Shown here one piece after another: positions 11,230-20,262 of a stretch of DNA of 64,000 nt; the stretch's first letter is position 1; every line of letters begins with the position of its first letter. This DNA comes from Streptomyces sp. NBC_00289 (lineage in GTDB: Bacteria; Actinomycetota; Actinomycetes; Streptomycetales; Streptomycetaceae). Made by a program: the position numbers and the translations under genes. The notes beneath the pieces are model-generated. The model had not been told where the DNA came from, searched no databases, and saw only the letters and a program-made list of their open reading frames with translations. The DNA lies in contig NZ_CP108046.1 in assembly GCF_041435115.1 (NCBI RefSeq), positions 8,618,001 through 8,682,000 on the forward strand. The letters run 5' to 3'.

Positions 11230-12218
11230 AGGAGTTCGGATACCGGCGCGCGCTCGACGTCCCCGGCGCCCTCGCGCTGCTCGACGCCGATCCGGACGCC
11301 CGCTTCCTCGGCGGCGGCACCAGTCTCGTCGACCTGATGAAGACCGGCGTCGAACGTCCCTCCCGGCTCGTCGACGTACGCGAACTGCCCCTGGACCGGA
11401 TCGAGTCGACCGAGGACGGCGGTCTGCGCATCGGCGCCACCGTCAGCAACAGCGCGCTCGCCGCCCACCCCGACGTCCGCCGCCGCTACCCGGCGTTGTC
11501 GCAGGCCGTGCTGGCCGGCGCCTCCGGACAGCTGCGCAACATGGCCACGGTCGGCGGGAACCTGCTCCAGCGCACCCGCTGCGGCTACTTCGCCGACGTC
11601 AGCAAACCGTGCAACAAGCGTGTCCCCGGCAGCGGTTGTCCCGCCGTCGAGGGCGAACACCACAACCACGCGATCCTGGGGGCCTCCGACCACTGCGTGG
11701 CCGTCCACCCGTCGGACATGGGCGTCGCCCTGACAGCCTTCGACGCCGTCGTCTCCTACGAGACGGCCGACGGTCCCGGGGAGCTGTCGCTCGCCGAGTT
11801 CTACCTGCCCGTGGGTGACACTCCGCACCTGGAGACCGCCCTTCCGCCGGGCGCCCTGATCACCGGCCTCACGCTGCCGCCCGCCGCGGTCGCCGCCCGC
11901 TCCCGCTACCGGAAGGTGCGCGAACGCGCCTCGTACGCCTTCGCCATCGGCTCGGTCGCCGCCGCGCTCGACGTCCGGGACGGCGTCGTACAGGACGTGC
12001 GGCTGGCCTTCGGAGCGGTCGCCTCCCGGCCGTGGCGGGCCCGGACGGCCGAACGTCTGCTGACCGGGGCGCCGGCGGACACCGAGACCTTCGCCGCCGC
12101 CGCGGACGCCGAACTGGCGGCCGCAGATCCACTGCCCCGCAACGGGTACAAGGTGCCGCTGACGCGCAACCTCGTGGTGGCCGTGCTGACCGAACTCGCC
12201 AAGGAGGAGACCCGATGA
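11226..12218 (+). CDS. paoB: Aldehyde oxidoreductase FAD-binding subunit
   Basis: The 330-residue CO-dehydrogenase-type flavoprotein has the FAD motif FLGGGTSLVDLM and the second motif ATVGGNLLQRTRCGYF. The segment RTRCGYF...KPCNKRVPGSGC has the cysteine spacing that in E. coli PaoB binds an additional [4Fe-4S] cluster, which most xanthine dehydrogenase FAD subunits lack. This places the enzyme in the PaoABC-type group rather than among true xanthine dehydrogenases. It is coupled to the genes on both sides by ATGA overlaps. Confidence 0.92.
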   Translation: MKEFGYRRALDVPGALALLDADPDARFLGGGTSLVDLMKTGVERPSRLVDVRELPLDRIESTEDGGLRIGATVSNSALAAHPDVRRRYPALSQAVLAGASGQLRNMATVGGNLLQRTRCGYFADVSKPCNKRVPGSGCPAVEGEHHNHAILGASDHCVAVHPSDMGVALTAFDAVVSYETADGPGELSLAEFYLPVGDTPHLETALPPGALITGLTLPPAAVAARSRYRKVRERASYAFAIGSVAAALDVRDGVVQDVRLAFGAVASRPWRARTAERLLTGAPADTETFAAAADAELAAADPLPRNGYKVPLTRNLVVAVLTELAKEETR

Positions 12219-14344
12219 CCACCGCCACCACCCGGAACCAGAGGGTGCGGGGCGCCGTCGGCACCGCGCACACCCGCGTGGAGGGACGCGACAAGGTCAC
12301 CGGAGCGGCCCGCTACGCCGGCGAGATCCCCTTCGCCGAACTCGCCCACGGCTGGCTCGTGTTGTCGACCGTCGCGCGCGGCCGCATCCGCTCCGTGGAG
12401 GACGCCCCGGTCCTCGGCATGCCGGGCGTGGTCACCGTGCTGCACCACCGCAACGCCCCGCGCCTCGACACCGACTACGTCGGCCTGCTGGGCACCCGGC
12501 CGGACCCGACCTGCGCCGTCTTCCAGCACGACCGCGTCCCGCACCTCGGCTGGCCGGTGGCCCTGGTCGTCGCCGAGACGTCCGAGCAGGCCAGGGAGGC
12601 GGCCGAGGCGCTGGTGGTGCACTACGACCAGGAACCGCACGACGTCGTCCTGTCCGCCGCGAGCCCGGGCGCGTACACGCTGGACGGTCACATGCCGGCG
12701 GTGGCGGCGAAGGGCGACCTCCAGTCCGCGCTCGGCGACTCCGCCGTCGTCGTGGACGCCGAGTACACCACTCCGGAGGAGCACCACAGCCCGATGGAGC
12801 CGCACGCGGCGACGGCCCGCTGGGAGGACGGCCGGCTCGAACTCGTCGACTCCAACCAGGGCAGCGGATGGGTCTCGGACGAACTGGTGAAGCTGTTCTC
12901 GCTCGACCCGGCCTCGGTGCGGGTGCGGTCCGAACACGTCGGCGGCGGCTTCGGCAGCAAGGGCGTCCGCGCCCACCAGGTGGCCGCCGTCATGGCCGCG
13001 ACCGTCCTCCAGCGCCCGGTGCGGGTCGTGCTGACCCGCCGCCAGATGTTCTCCCTGGCCGGCTACCGCAGCCCCACCGCGCAGCGGGTCAGGCTCGGCG
13101 CCGACGCCGACGGGCGGCTGCGCGCACTGGAGCACGACTGCCTGAGCCTCACCTCGACCGTCTACGAGTTCGTCGAGCCGGGCGCCGGAGTGGCCCGGAC
13201 GATGTACGACGCCGACGCCCACCACACCGCCAACCGGGTCGTGCGGCTCGACGTACCGTCACCGACATGGATGCGTGCGCCGGGTGAGGCGCCGGGATCC
13301 TTCGCCCTGGAGTCCGCGCTCGACGAACTCGCCGAGAAGTGCGGCATCGACCCGATCGAGCTGCGCGCCCGCAACGAGCCCGAGCGGGGCCCGATCTCCG
13401 GACTGCCGTACAGCGGCCGCAGCCTCCTCGCCTGCTTCCAGGAGGGCGCCCGCAGGTTCGGCTGGGCGGACCGGGACCCGCGTCCGGGCGTGCGCCGCGA
13501 AGGCGCCTGGCTGCTCGGCACCGGCACGGCGGCGGCCTCCTTCCCCGCCGGAGCGGCACCGTCCACGGCGGCCGTGACGGCGGAGGCGGACGGTACCTAC
13601 ACCGTGCGGATCGCCGCGGCGGACATCGGGACCGGGGCACGCACCGCGCTCACCCTGATCGCCGCCGACGAACTGGAGACGGCACCGGACCGCGTCCGGG
13701 TACGCATCGGGGACAGCGACTTCGGCCCGGCGATGATCGCCGGCGGCTCGATGGGCACCCGCTCCTGGGGCTGGGCGGTCACGGCGGCGGCGCGCGAACT
13801 GCGCGAGCGGCTCACTCCCGGCGCCGCCGTCCCGCCCGAGGGCGTCACGGTCCGCTCCGACACCACCGAGGCGATCGGTGCCCTCGCCCAGCGGGAACGG
13901 CACTCCTTCGGCGCGCAGTTCGCCGAGGTCGCCGTGGACCCCACGACCGGCGAGGTGCGGGTGCGCCGCATGCTCGGCATGTTCGCGGCGGGCCGGATCG
14001 TCAACCCGCTCACCGCCCGCAACCAGTTCGTCGGCGGCATGACCTGGGGCATCTCCATGGCCCTGCACGAGGAGGCGGTCCGCGACCGGGCCTCCGGCGG
14101 CCTCTACGGCGCCGACCTCGCCGGCTACCACGTCGCCACGCACGCCGACGTCCCCCTCATCGAGGCCGACTGGGTGGACGACCCGGACCCGGACGACCCG
14201 GTCGGCATCAAGGGAATCGGCGAGGTCGGCATCGTGGGCGCCGCGGCGGCGATCGCCAACGCCGTCTGGCACGCGACCGGCGTACGCCACCGGAACCTGC
14301 CCATCCGGCCCGACCGCGTCCTGACGGCGGGCCGAGATGCTTGA
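12215..14344 (+). CDS. paoC: Aldehyde oxidoreductase molybdenum-cofactor-binding subunit
   Basis: The 709-residue catalytic subunit binds the molybdopterin cofactor. Visible blocks include the N-terminal GRDKVTGAARYAGEI, the mid-protein EHVGGGFGSKG, WMRAPGEAPG, the substrate loop GGSMGTRSWGW and the C-terminal GIKGIGEVGIVGAAAAIANA, whose glutamate is the catalytic base of the family. PaoC homologues oxidise aromatic and aliphatic aldehydes to acids; substrate range here is unknown. It is preceded by AAGGAGGAG, overlaps the FAD subunit by 4 bases and the XdhC gene by 8. Confidence 0.93.
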   Translation: MTTATTRNQRVRGAVGTAHTRVEGRDKVTGAARYAGEIPFAELAHGWLVLSTVARGRIRSVEDAPVLGMPGVVTVLHHRNAPRLDTDYVGLLGTRPDPTCAVFQHDRVPHLGWPVALVVAETSEQAREAAEALVVHYDQEPHDVVLSAASPGAYTLDGHMPAVAAKGDLQSALGDSAVVVDAEYTTPEEHHSPMEPHAATARWEDGRLELVDSNQGSGWVSDELVKLFSLDPASVRVRSEHVGGGFGSKGVRAHQVAAVMAATVLQRPVRVVLTRRQMFSLAGYRSPTAQRVRLGADADGRLRALEHDCLSLTSTVYEFVEPGAGVARTMYDADAHHTANRVVRLDVPSPTWMRAPGEAPGSFALESALDELAEKCGIDPIELRARNEPERGPISGLPYSGRSLLACFQEGARRFGWADRDPRPGVRREGAWLLGTGTAAASFPAGAAPSTAAVTAEADGTYTVRIAAADIGTGARTALTLIAADELETAPDRVRVRIGDSDFGPAMIAGGSMGTRSWGWAVTAAARELRERLTPGAAVPPEGVTVRSDTTEAIGALAQRERHSFGAQFAEVAVDPTTGEVRVRRMLGMFAAGRIVNPLTARNQFVGGMTWGISMALHEEAVRDRASGGLYGADLAGYHVATHADVPLIEADWVDDPDPDDPVGIKGIGEVGIVGAAAAIANAVWHATGVRHRNLPIRPDRVLTAGRDA

Positions 14345-15479
14345 CATCGCCGACGAGTTGACCGTCTGGGCCGAGGAGGGCCGGGACTTCGCCGTCGCCA
14401 CCGTCGTGGCCGTCGGCGGCAGCGCCCCGCGCGGCCCCGGCGCCGCCCTCGCCGTCGACAGCGAGGGCACGGTCGTCGGCTCGGTCTCCGGCGGCTGCGT
14501 GGAAGGAGCCGTGTACGAGCTGTGCGTACGGGCGCTCCAGGACGGCGAGACCGTCCTGGAGCGCTTCGGCTACAGCGACGAGGACGCCTTCGCGGTCGGG
14601 CTGACCTGCGGCGGGATCATCGACATCCTGGTCACGCCGGTCACCGCGAAAGCGCCCTCCGGGACGGTGATCCGCTCCGCGCTGTCGGCCGCCGTCCGAG
14701 GTGAGCCCTCGGCCGTCGCCCGGGTCGTCCGGGGCCCGGCCGACCTCCTCGGGCGGACCCTGCTCGTGCGTCCCGACGGCTCGTACGAAGGTGACCTCGG
14801 CGGCGTCGCGGAGCTGGACCGGACCGCGGCGGCCGAGGCCCGGGCCGCGCTGGAGGCCGGCCGCACCGGCACGGTCGAGCTCTCCGAGGATGGATCGCAC
14901 TGCCCCGGCGGCCTCACCCTGCTCGTCGAGTCGAGCGTGCCACCGCCCCGCATGATCGTCTTCGGTGCGATCGACTTTGCCGCGGCGCTCGTCCGTGCCG
15001 GCAAGTTCCTCGGCTACCACGTGACCGTCTGCGACGCCCGCGCCGTCTTCGCCACCCGGGCCCGCTTCCCTGACGCCGACGACATCGTGATCGACTGGCC
15101 GCACCGCTATCTGCGGCGCACCGCGACCGACGGGCGCACCGTCCTGTGCGTTCTCACCCACGACGCCAAGTTCGACGTCCCGCTGCTGACGGCGGCCCTG
15201 CGGATGCCGGCCGCGTTCGTCGGCGCGATGGGCTCGCGCCGCACCCACGCCGACCGCGACCGACGGCTGCGGGAGGCCGGGCTGAGCGAACGGGAGCTGG
15301 CCCGGCTGAGGTCACCGATCGGCCTGGACCTCGGCGCCCGTACGCCCGAGGAGACCGCCCTGTCCATCGCCGCGGAGATCGTCGCGCTCCGCCGGGGCGG
15401 TACCGGCGCCCCGCTGACCGGCTCGCCCGCGCCGATCCACCGCGACCGGGGCCAACAGGAGTCCGCTGTGGCGGCCTGA
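14337..15479 (+). CDS. XdhC/CoxI family molybdenum-cofactor chaperone
   Basis: The 380-residue protein has the two XdhC halves. The N-terminal CoxI domain carries GSAPRGPGAALAV and GSVSGGCVE; the C-terminal Rossmann part carries AFVGAMGSRRTHADR and LDLGARTPEETALSI. XdhC proteins bind the molybdenum cofactor, promote its sulfuration and insert it into xanthine dehydrogenase-family enzymes (PaoD is the E. coli counterpart). Its position as last gene, overlapping the catalytic subunit gene by 8 bases, supports that role. Confidence 0.93.
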   Translation: MLDIADELTVWAEEGRDFAVATVVAVGGSAPRGPGAALAVDSEGTVVGSVSGGCVEGAVYELCVRALQDGETVLERFGYSDEDAFAVGLTCGGIIDILVTPVTAKAPSGTVIRSALSAAVRGEPSAVARVVRGPADLLGRTLLVRPDGSYEGDLGGVAELDRTAAAEARAALEAGRTGTVELSEDGSHCPGGLTLLVESSVPPPRMIVFGAIDFAAALVRAGKFLGYHVTVCDARAVFATRARFPDADDIVIDWPHRYLRRTATDGRTVLCVLTHDAKFDVPLLTAALRMPAAFVGAMGSRRTHADRDRRLREAGLSERELARLRSPIGLDLGARTPEETALSIAAEIVALRRGGTGAPLTGSPAPIHRDRGQQESAVAA

Positions 15480-15543
15480 CGGGGCACGGGCGCCCAAGTG
15501 GTGAGGGGCAGCACCCCGGCGTACCGTCGAACGGTGGACACAG

Positions 15544-15565
15544 CGGTGGACGGGACCGTCCACCG
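15544..15565. promoter_or_regulatory. 22-bp inverted repeat before the efflux pump
   Basis: Arms CGGTGGACGG (15544-15553) and CCGTCCACCG (15556-15565) are perfectly complementary with a two-base centre. A further half-site, CGGTGGAC, lies just upstream near 15534. It sits 41 bases before the MFS start. With almost no loop it looks more like a protein-binding operator than a terminator; no regulator gene is adjacent, so the binder is unknown. Confidence 0.6.
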
Positions 15566-15605
15566 ACCCCTCGCGAGGGCCCGACCCCCGAGAGTGCGAG
15601 ATGCC

Positions 15606-17162
15606 ATGAGCAGCAGCCCCCGTCCCACCTCCGCAGCACAGGCCACCGCCGGCGAAACCGGCGGTGGCGGCAACGCGATGGCGCTGCTCGTCATCGCGTC
15701 CTGCCAGTTGATGGTGGTCCTGGACATCACCATCGTGAACATCGCGCTGCCGGACATCCAGCGCTCGCTGGGCTTCTCCACCACCAGCCTGGCCTGGGTG
15801 GTCAACGCCTACACCCTCACCTTCGGCGGCCTGCTGCTGCTCGGCGGCAGGGTCGGCGACATCCTCGGCAGACGACGCGTCTTCGTCTTCGGTGTCCTGC
15901 TCTTCGTGCTCGCCTCGCTGCTCGGCGGGCTCGCCCAGAACGAGGCCCAACTCCTCGCCGCCCGCGCCCTCCAGGGCGTCGGCGGAGCCATCGCCTCCCC
16001 GACGGCGCTCTCTCTGGTGAGTACGACCTTCCGCGAAGGCCCGGAGCGCAACCGGGCCTTCGGGGTCTTCGCGGCGGTCTCGGCGGGCGGCGGCGCGATC
16101 GGGCTGCTCATGGGCGGGATCCTCGTCGAGTGGCTGAACTGGCGATGGGTGCTCTTCGTCAACGTCCCGATCGGGCTGCTCATCGCCGTCGCCACGCCCC
16201 GCTGGATCAAGGAGTCCGAACGCCACCCGGGCCACTTCGACATCACCGGCGCGCTCACCTCCACCGTGGGCATGGTGCTGCTGGTCTACGGCTTCATCAG
16301 AGCCGCCCAGGAAGGCTGGCGGGACCCGCTCACTCTGGCCTCGTTCGCCGGAGCCGTCGTCGTGCTCGCGCTGTTCGTCCTGGTCGAGCGGCGCTCCAGG
16401 CAGCCGATCACCCCGCTGCACATGTTCGCCGACCGCAACCGCGCGGGCACCTACGGCATCATGCTGTGCCTGGCCGCGGCGATCTTCGGCATGTTCTTCT
16501 TCCTCACGCTGTTCGTGCAGAACGTGCTGGACTTCAGCCCGTTGCAGGCGGGCTTCGCCTTCCTCCCGGTCAGCGCGGTCATCGCCGTCGGCGCCGGACT
16601 GGCCTCACGGTTCCTGCCCGTCTACGGACCCAAACCGTTCATGGTGGGGGGCGCGATCCTCGCGGCGGCGGGCCTGGCCTGGCTGACCCTGACCGACGTG
16701 AACTCCACCTACGCGGGCAGTGTGCTCGGCCCGATGCTCGTCTTCAGCCTGGGCATGGGCATGGAGTTCGTCTCGCTCACCCTGATGGCGCTCTCCAACG
16801 TCTCCAGCCGGGAGACCGGCGCCGCCTCCGGACTCCTCAACGCCACCCAGCAGGTGGGCGGCTCGCTCGGCCTGTCCATCCTGGTCACGATGTTCGGCAC
16901 GGCCAGCACCAACGAGGCGGACAAGCAGATCCCGAACTTCCTGGCGCAGGCGACCCCGGTCGAACGGCTGCGCTTCCAGCGCACCGGGCAGCTCCCGCGA
17001 CCCTGGTCCGACGAGGTGCTCACCTCGGGGGTCTCGGCCGCCTTCGTCACAGCGGCGATCTTCACCGTGGTCGCCGCGCTGATCGCCATCGTGGTGATCC
17101 AGGTCCGCCCCTCCGACCTGGAACGCCTCAAGGGTGGTGCGGGACAGCCCGGCCCCCTCTGA
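15606..17162 (+). CDS. DHA2-type (EmrB/QacA) MFS drug transporter
   Basis: The 518-residue protein has 14 predicted hydrophobic segments and the DHA2 signatures: motif D1 LDITIVNIALPDIQ in the first helix, motif A GGRVGDILGRRRVF after helix 2, and the motif C-like ALQGVGGAIASPTAL region. It probably exports hydrophobic toxic compounds by proton antiport. The ATG at 15606 starts the usual short Ser/Thr-rich tail; the ribosome binding site is poor, and the open frame upstream is not conserved-looking. A 22-bp inverted repeat lies in the 126-base gap before it. It could form a stress unit with the aldehyde oxidoreductase operon, but the gap and inverted repeat suggest separate control. Confidence 0.93.
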   Translation: MSSSPRPTSAAQATAGETGGGGNAMALLVIASCQLMVVLDITIVNIALPDIQRSLGFSTTSLAWVVNAYTLTFGGLLLLGGRVGDILGRRRVFVFGVLLFVLASLLGGLAQNEAQLLAARALQGVGGAIASPTALSLVSTTFREGPERNRAFGVFAAVSAGGGAIGLLMGGILVEWLNWRWVLFVNVPIGLLIAVATPRWIKESERHPGHFDITGALTSTVGMVLLVYGFIRAAQEGWRDPLTLASFAGAVVVLALFVLVERRSRQPITPLHMFADRNRAGTYGIMLCLAAAIFGMFFFLTLFVQNVLDFSPLQAGFAFLPVSAVIAVGAGLASRFLPVYGPKPFMVGGAILAAAGLAWLTLTDVNSTYAGSVLGPMLVFSLGMGMEFVSLTLMALSNVSSRETGAASGLLNATQQVGGSLGLSILVTMFGTASTNEADKQIPNFLAQATPVERLRFQRTGQLPRPWSDEVLTSGVSAAFVTAAIFTVVAALIAIVVIQVRPSDLERLKGGAGQPGPL

Positions 17163-17195
17163 ACGTCCGGAGGTCAGGGGCCTACGAGGCGCGGG

Positions 17196-20105
17196 TCACG
17201 GCAGCGGACGGGGAAAGGTCTTCAGGGCTTCGGCGAGGCCGACGGCGTCGGTGCCGATCTTGCGGTAGACGGCGGAGAGCAACTGCCGCACCCCCTGCTC
17301 GGTGAGCCGCAGTTCCTTGGCGACCACCGCCGGCGTCTGCCCCCGAGCCGTCATCTCGGCGGCCCGGCGCTCGTGCGCGGTGAGTGTGTCGGCCTGCGCG
17401 TAGCGCAGCGGCAGCGGCCGCATCCCGGCGGCGGAGAGTTCGTCCCGCGCCCGGCCGGCCACCGCCTCGGCACCGCAGTGCACAGCGGTCTCCAGCCCCT
17501 GGTACAGCCGGTCCGCCGCCTCATGGAGCCTGCCGCCGCGCGACAGCGCGGCACCGTGACCGACCAGCGCCCGGGCCAGCTCGTACGAGGCGGGGGACCG
17601 TTCCAGCTGCTCCACGGCCTCCGCGTGGAGATCGAGCGCCGCGGGCCCGCCGGTCACCTCGGCCTCGACGTGCAGCGCCTGACCGATCACGGAGGCCGCC
17701 CCGAAGTCGCGCGCCCGCTTCACGGCGTCCCGCGCGAGACGCACCGCACGCTCCGGCGCGGTGGCGGCGAGAGCGGGCGCCAGGTCCAGCTGCCAGGGAC
17801 ACCACGCGGGGTTCCGCCAGGCCCGCGCCTCCAGCCGGTCCCCCACCGCGGTCAACAGTGCCTCCGCCTCGGGGCGACGGCCCTCCGCCAGCAGCAGTTC
17901 GGCGTACACCGTACGGGGATCCGGGTAGATCACGGCGTTCGGGACCACTTCGCCGTAGTGGTAGCGGTCGGCGAGCCGGCGTGCGTCACCGGTCCGCCCG
18001 CGGGCCAGCAGAATCTGGACGAGGATGCCGATGGCGAACCACTGAGCGGGTACCGCCCCTTCCATCCGGTCGGCGATGCGCAGCCCCTCCCGCACGAGTT
18101 CCTCCGCCTCGGTGAGGCAGCCGCGGCGGTAGCGGATGTAGCCGAGGAGGGTGTGGCTCAGCGCCAGGTGGGAGCCACGCCACCCTTTGTGCTCGCACTC
18201 GGCCATGCCCTTGGTGAACAGCTCTTCGGCCCGCCGCGGCTGGTCGCAGTACATGAACGTCAGGGCGACGGAGACGGGCACCTCGAAGCCCCGGTTCTCG
18301 GTGGTCCAGCTCATTCCGCCGCACAGCGCCTCCTCCGCGCAGGCGAGGACGGTCTGCCGTGGCTCGCCACGTACGAGAGCGTCCCAGGCCCGCAGGCCCA
18401 GGATGTACCGCTCCTCCAGGCCACGGCCGGTCAGCTTGGTGGCCAGTCTCGCCAGCTTCCGGGAGCGTGCGGCGGAGTCCGGCTCGTCGGTGCGGAACGC
18501 GCTCCACACGAAGTGGTCGGCCTGCATGCGCAGCCGGATGCGCGGACTGGCGGCCTGCCGTGCCTCGTCGGCGGCCACGGTCGCCGCCTCGGCCAGCCGG
18601 TCGGTGTGGGCCAGCGCCTGGGCGAGCCGGTAGACGATGGAGGCGCGCAGGTCGGGGTCGACGCCGGGCTCGGCCAGCGCCTCCCGGAGATGGCTGACCG
18701 TGGCCGTGGGCTCGATCAGAAAGGTCGAGCACGCGAGTTCGTGGAGGATGGCCGCGCGGTCCTCCGGGAGGGGCGGCTCCCGCAGCGCTCGGGTCAGGAC
18801 GCGGCGGGCGGCCTCCGGGGCCCCGGCGCGCAGGTACTCGCGGCCGGCCGCCCGCAGACATTCGACGGCCTCGGGCCTGTCGTCGCAGGGAACCTCCAGC
18901 AGGTGCCGGGCGGCGGCGGTGGGGCCGAACCCCGCGGCGCGAACGGCCTCGGCGGCCGCGTTGTGCAGGCCCACCCGCAGACTCGGGGGAATGTCCCGGT
19001 AGATCGTCGTGGCGATCAGGGGGTGGACGAACTCGAGGTCGTCCCCGGGCCCGTGGCTGTCGGTCAGGATGCGGGCGGCGCGCAGCCGCTCCGTCGCCTC
19101 GGCGGCCTCCTGGCTGCCGATCACCGCGAGGTTCGCGGCGATCTCCTGCGAGATGGAACCGCCCAGCACCGAGGCGGCCCACGCGAAGCGCACCGTGGTC
19201 GTACCGAGCCGCTTGAGACGCTCGATCAGTCCCGGGCCCTTGACCGCCGCGGCGAGGTCCCGCATCACCGGCAACTCGCGCCGCGCGCCTGTCACTCCTC
19301 GTTCGCCGAGCCTGAGGGCCAGTTCGACGGCCTCGAACGGGCTGCCGCCGGTGACCGTCCAGCACTCCTCGCAGAAGACGTCCTCGGCCCCGTCGCCGAT
19401 CTCCTCCCGGATGATCCTCGCCACGCCCTCGGAGCTGAGCCGCTCCAGCATGTGGGGGCGGTTTCCGTGGCGTTCGACCAGCGTGCGGAAGGTGGTCGGT
19501 TCCCGGGGCAGCTCGTCGGGCCGGTAGGCGGCGATGATCAGCAGCGGAAGGTCGGCGGTGCGCGAGGTGAACGCGGAGAGCCAGCCCAGGGATTCCGCGT
19601 CGGCCCAGTGCAGGTCGTCCAGGAGCAGTACGACGGGAGCCTTCATCATCGTCAGGCGCGTCATGACCCAGTCCAGGCCGTCACGGACCCCGGCCGGGTC
19701 GGGCACATGGGCCGTGTCCGTCGCCTCCAGGCCGAGCGCGGCGGCGACGATGCCGTACCAGCTTCCCAGGAAGTCGCGGCGCTCCCTCTCGTCCATCGCG
19801 GCCAGCGCGGGCTGCAGCAGTTGGCGGACCACGTGGAACGCCATCCCCTGTTCCTTCTCGCCGCCCTTGCCCGAGAGCACCGTGAATCCGTGCGCGGAGG
19901 CGCGGGCGCGCGCGACGGTGACGAGGGTGGTCTTCCCGAGCCCGGCCGGACCGGCGAAGGCGAGGAGACCGCCGCAGGACAGCCGTGGCCCGCCCTCGTC
20001 GGCGCCGCGGAGATCCGCCACGGCGGATTCGAGGGCGCGCAGTTCCTTCTGGCGTTCGAGCAACGGACGGTGCCGGGTGTTCGGTTGCCGCAGCCCAGGT
20101 GCCAT
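17196..20105 (-). CDS. LAL-type ATP-binding LuxR family regulator
   Basis: The 969-residue protein begins with an ATPase module: Walker A AGPAGLGKTT at 51-60 and Walker B VVLLLDDLHWAD roughly 100 residues later. A long helical TPR-like middle follows, and a C-terminal LuxR helix-turn-helix (LTAHERRAAEMTARGQTP...KELRLTEQGVRQLLSAVYRKI). LAL regulators often activate adjacent secondary-metabolite genes. It lies directly downstream of, and on the same strand as, the terpene synthase and P450, so control of that pair is plausible. I used the ATG at 20105, preceded by AGGAAG; upstream in-frame sequence covers promoter-like DNA and the hairpin at 20208-20245. Confidence 0.92.
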   Translation of the reverse strand: MAPGLRQPNTRHRPLLERQKELRALESAVADLRGADEGGPRLSCGGLLAFAGPAGLGKTTLVTVARARASAHGFTVLSGKGGEKEQGMAFHVVRQLLQPALAAMDERERRDFLGSWYGIVAAALGLEATDTAHVPDPAGVRDGLDWVMTRLTMMKAPVVLLLDDLHWADAESLGWLSAFTSRTADLPLLIIAAYRPDELPREPTTFRTLVERHGNRPHMLERLSSEGVARIIREEIGDGAEDVFCEECWTVTGGSPFEAVELALRLGERGVTGARRELPVMRDLAAAVKGPGLIERLKRLGTTTVRFAWAASVLGGSISQEIAANLAVIGSQEAAEATERLRAARILTDSHGPGDDLEFVHPLIATTIYRDIPPSLRVGLHNAAAEAVRAAGFGPTAAARHLLEVPCDDRPEAVECLRAAGREYLRAGAPEAARRVLTRALREPPLPEDRAAILHELACSTFLIEPTATVSHLREALAEPGVDPDLRASIVYRLAQALAHTDRLAEAATVAADEARQAASPRIRLRMQADHFVWSAFRTDEPDSAARSRKLARLATKLTGRGLEERYILGLRAWDALVRGEPRQTVLACAEEALCGGMSWTTENRGFEVPVSVALTFMYCDQPRRAEELFTKGMAECEHKGWRGSHLALSHTLLGYIRYRRGCLTEAEELVREGLRIADRMEGAVPAQWFAIGILVQILLARGRTGDARRLADRYHYGEVVPNAVIYPDPRTVYAELLLAEGRRPEAEALLTAVGDRLEARAWRNPAWCPWQLDLAPALAATAPERAVRLARDAVKRARDFGAASVIGQALHVEAEVTGGPAALDLHAEAVEQLERSPASYELARALVGHGAALSRGGRLHEAADRLYQGLETAVHCGAEAVAGRARDELSAAGMRPLPLRYAQADTLTAHERRAAEMTARGQTPAVVAKELRLTEQGVRQLLSAVYRKIGTDAVGLAEALKTFPRPLP

Positions 20106-20207
20106 GTGCGCTACCGCTTCCTGTCGTTGGGGGCGGGCGCCGAGCGTATGGCCTGCCGGCGCCCGATGGCCGTAAGTAAGACATGAGGACGACAGGGAAG
20201 GGTGAAT

Positions 20208-20245
20208 TATCCGCAGGAGCCGCTCACGCGTCTGTCCTGCGGATA
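20208..20245 (-). terminator. Hairpin between terpene synthase and LAL gene
   Basis: TATCCGCAGGA (20208-20218) and TCCTGCGGATA (20235-20245) form a perfect 11-bp stem with a 16-base loop, 18 bases after the terpene synthase stop. It may terminate the P450-synthase transcript. A second inverted repeat, GGGCGCCG/CGGCGCCC at 20135-20164, lies closer to the LAL start and could be its operator. Confidence 0.6.
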
Positions 20246-20262
20246 GAATGCACCGGTTTCTC

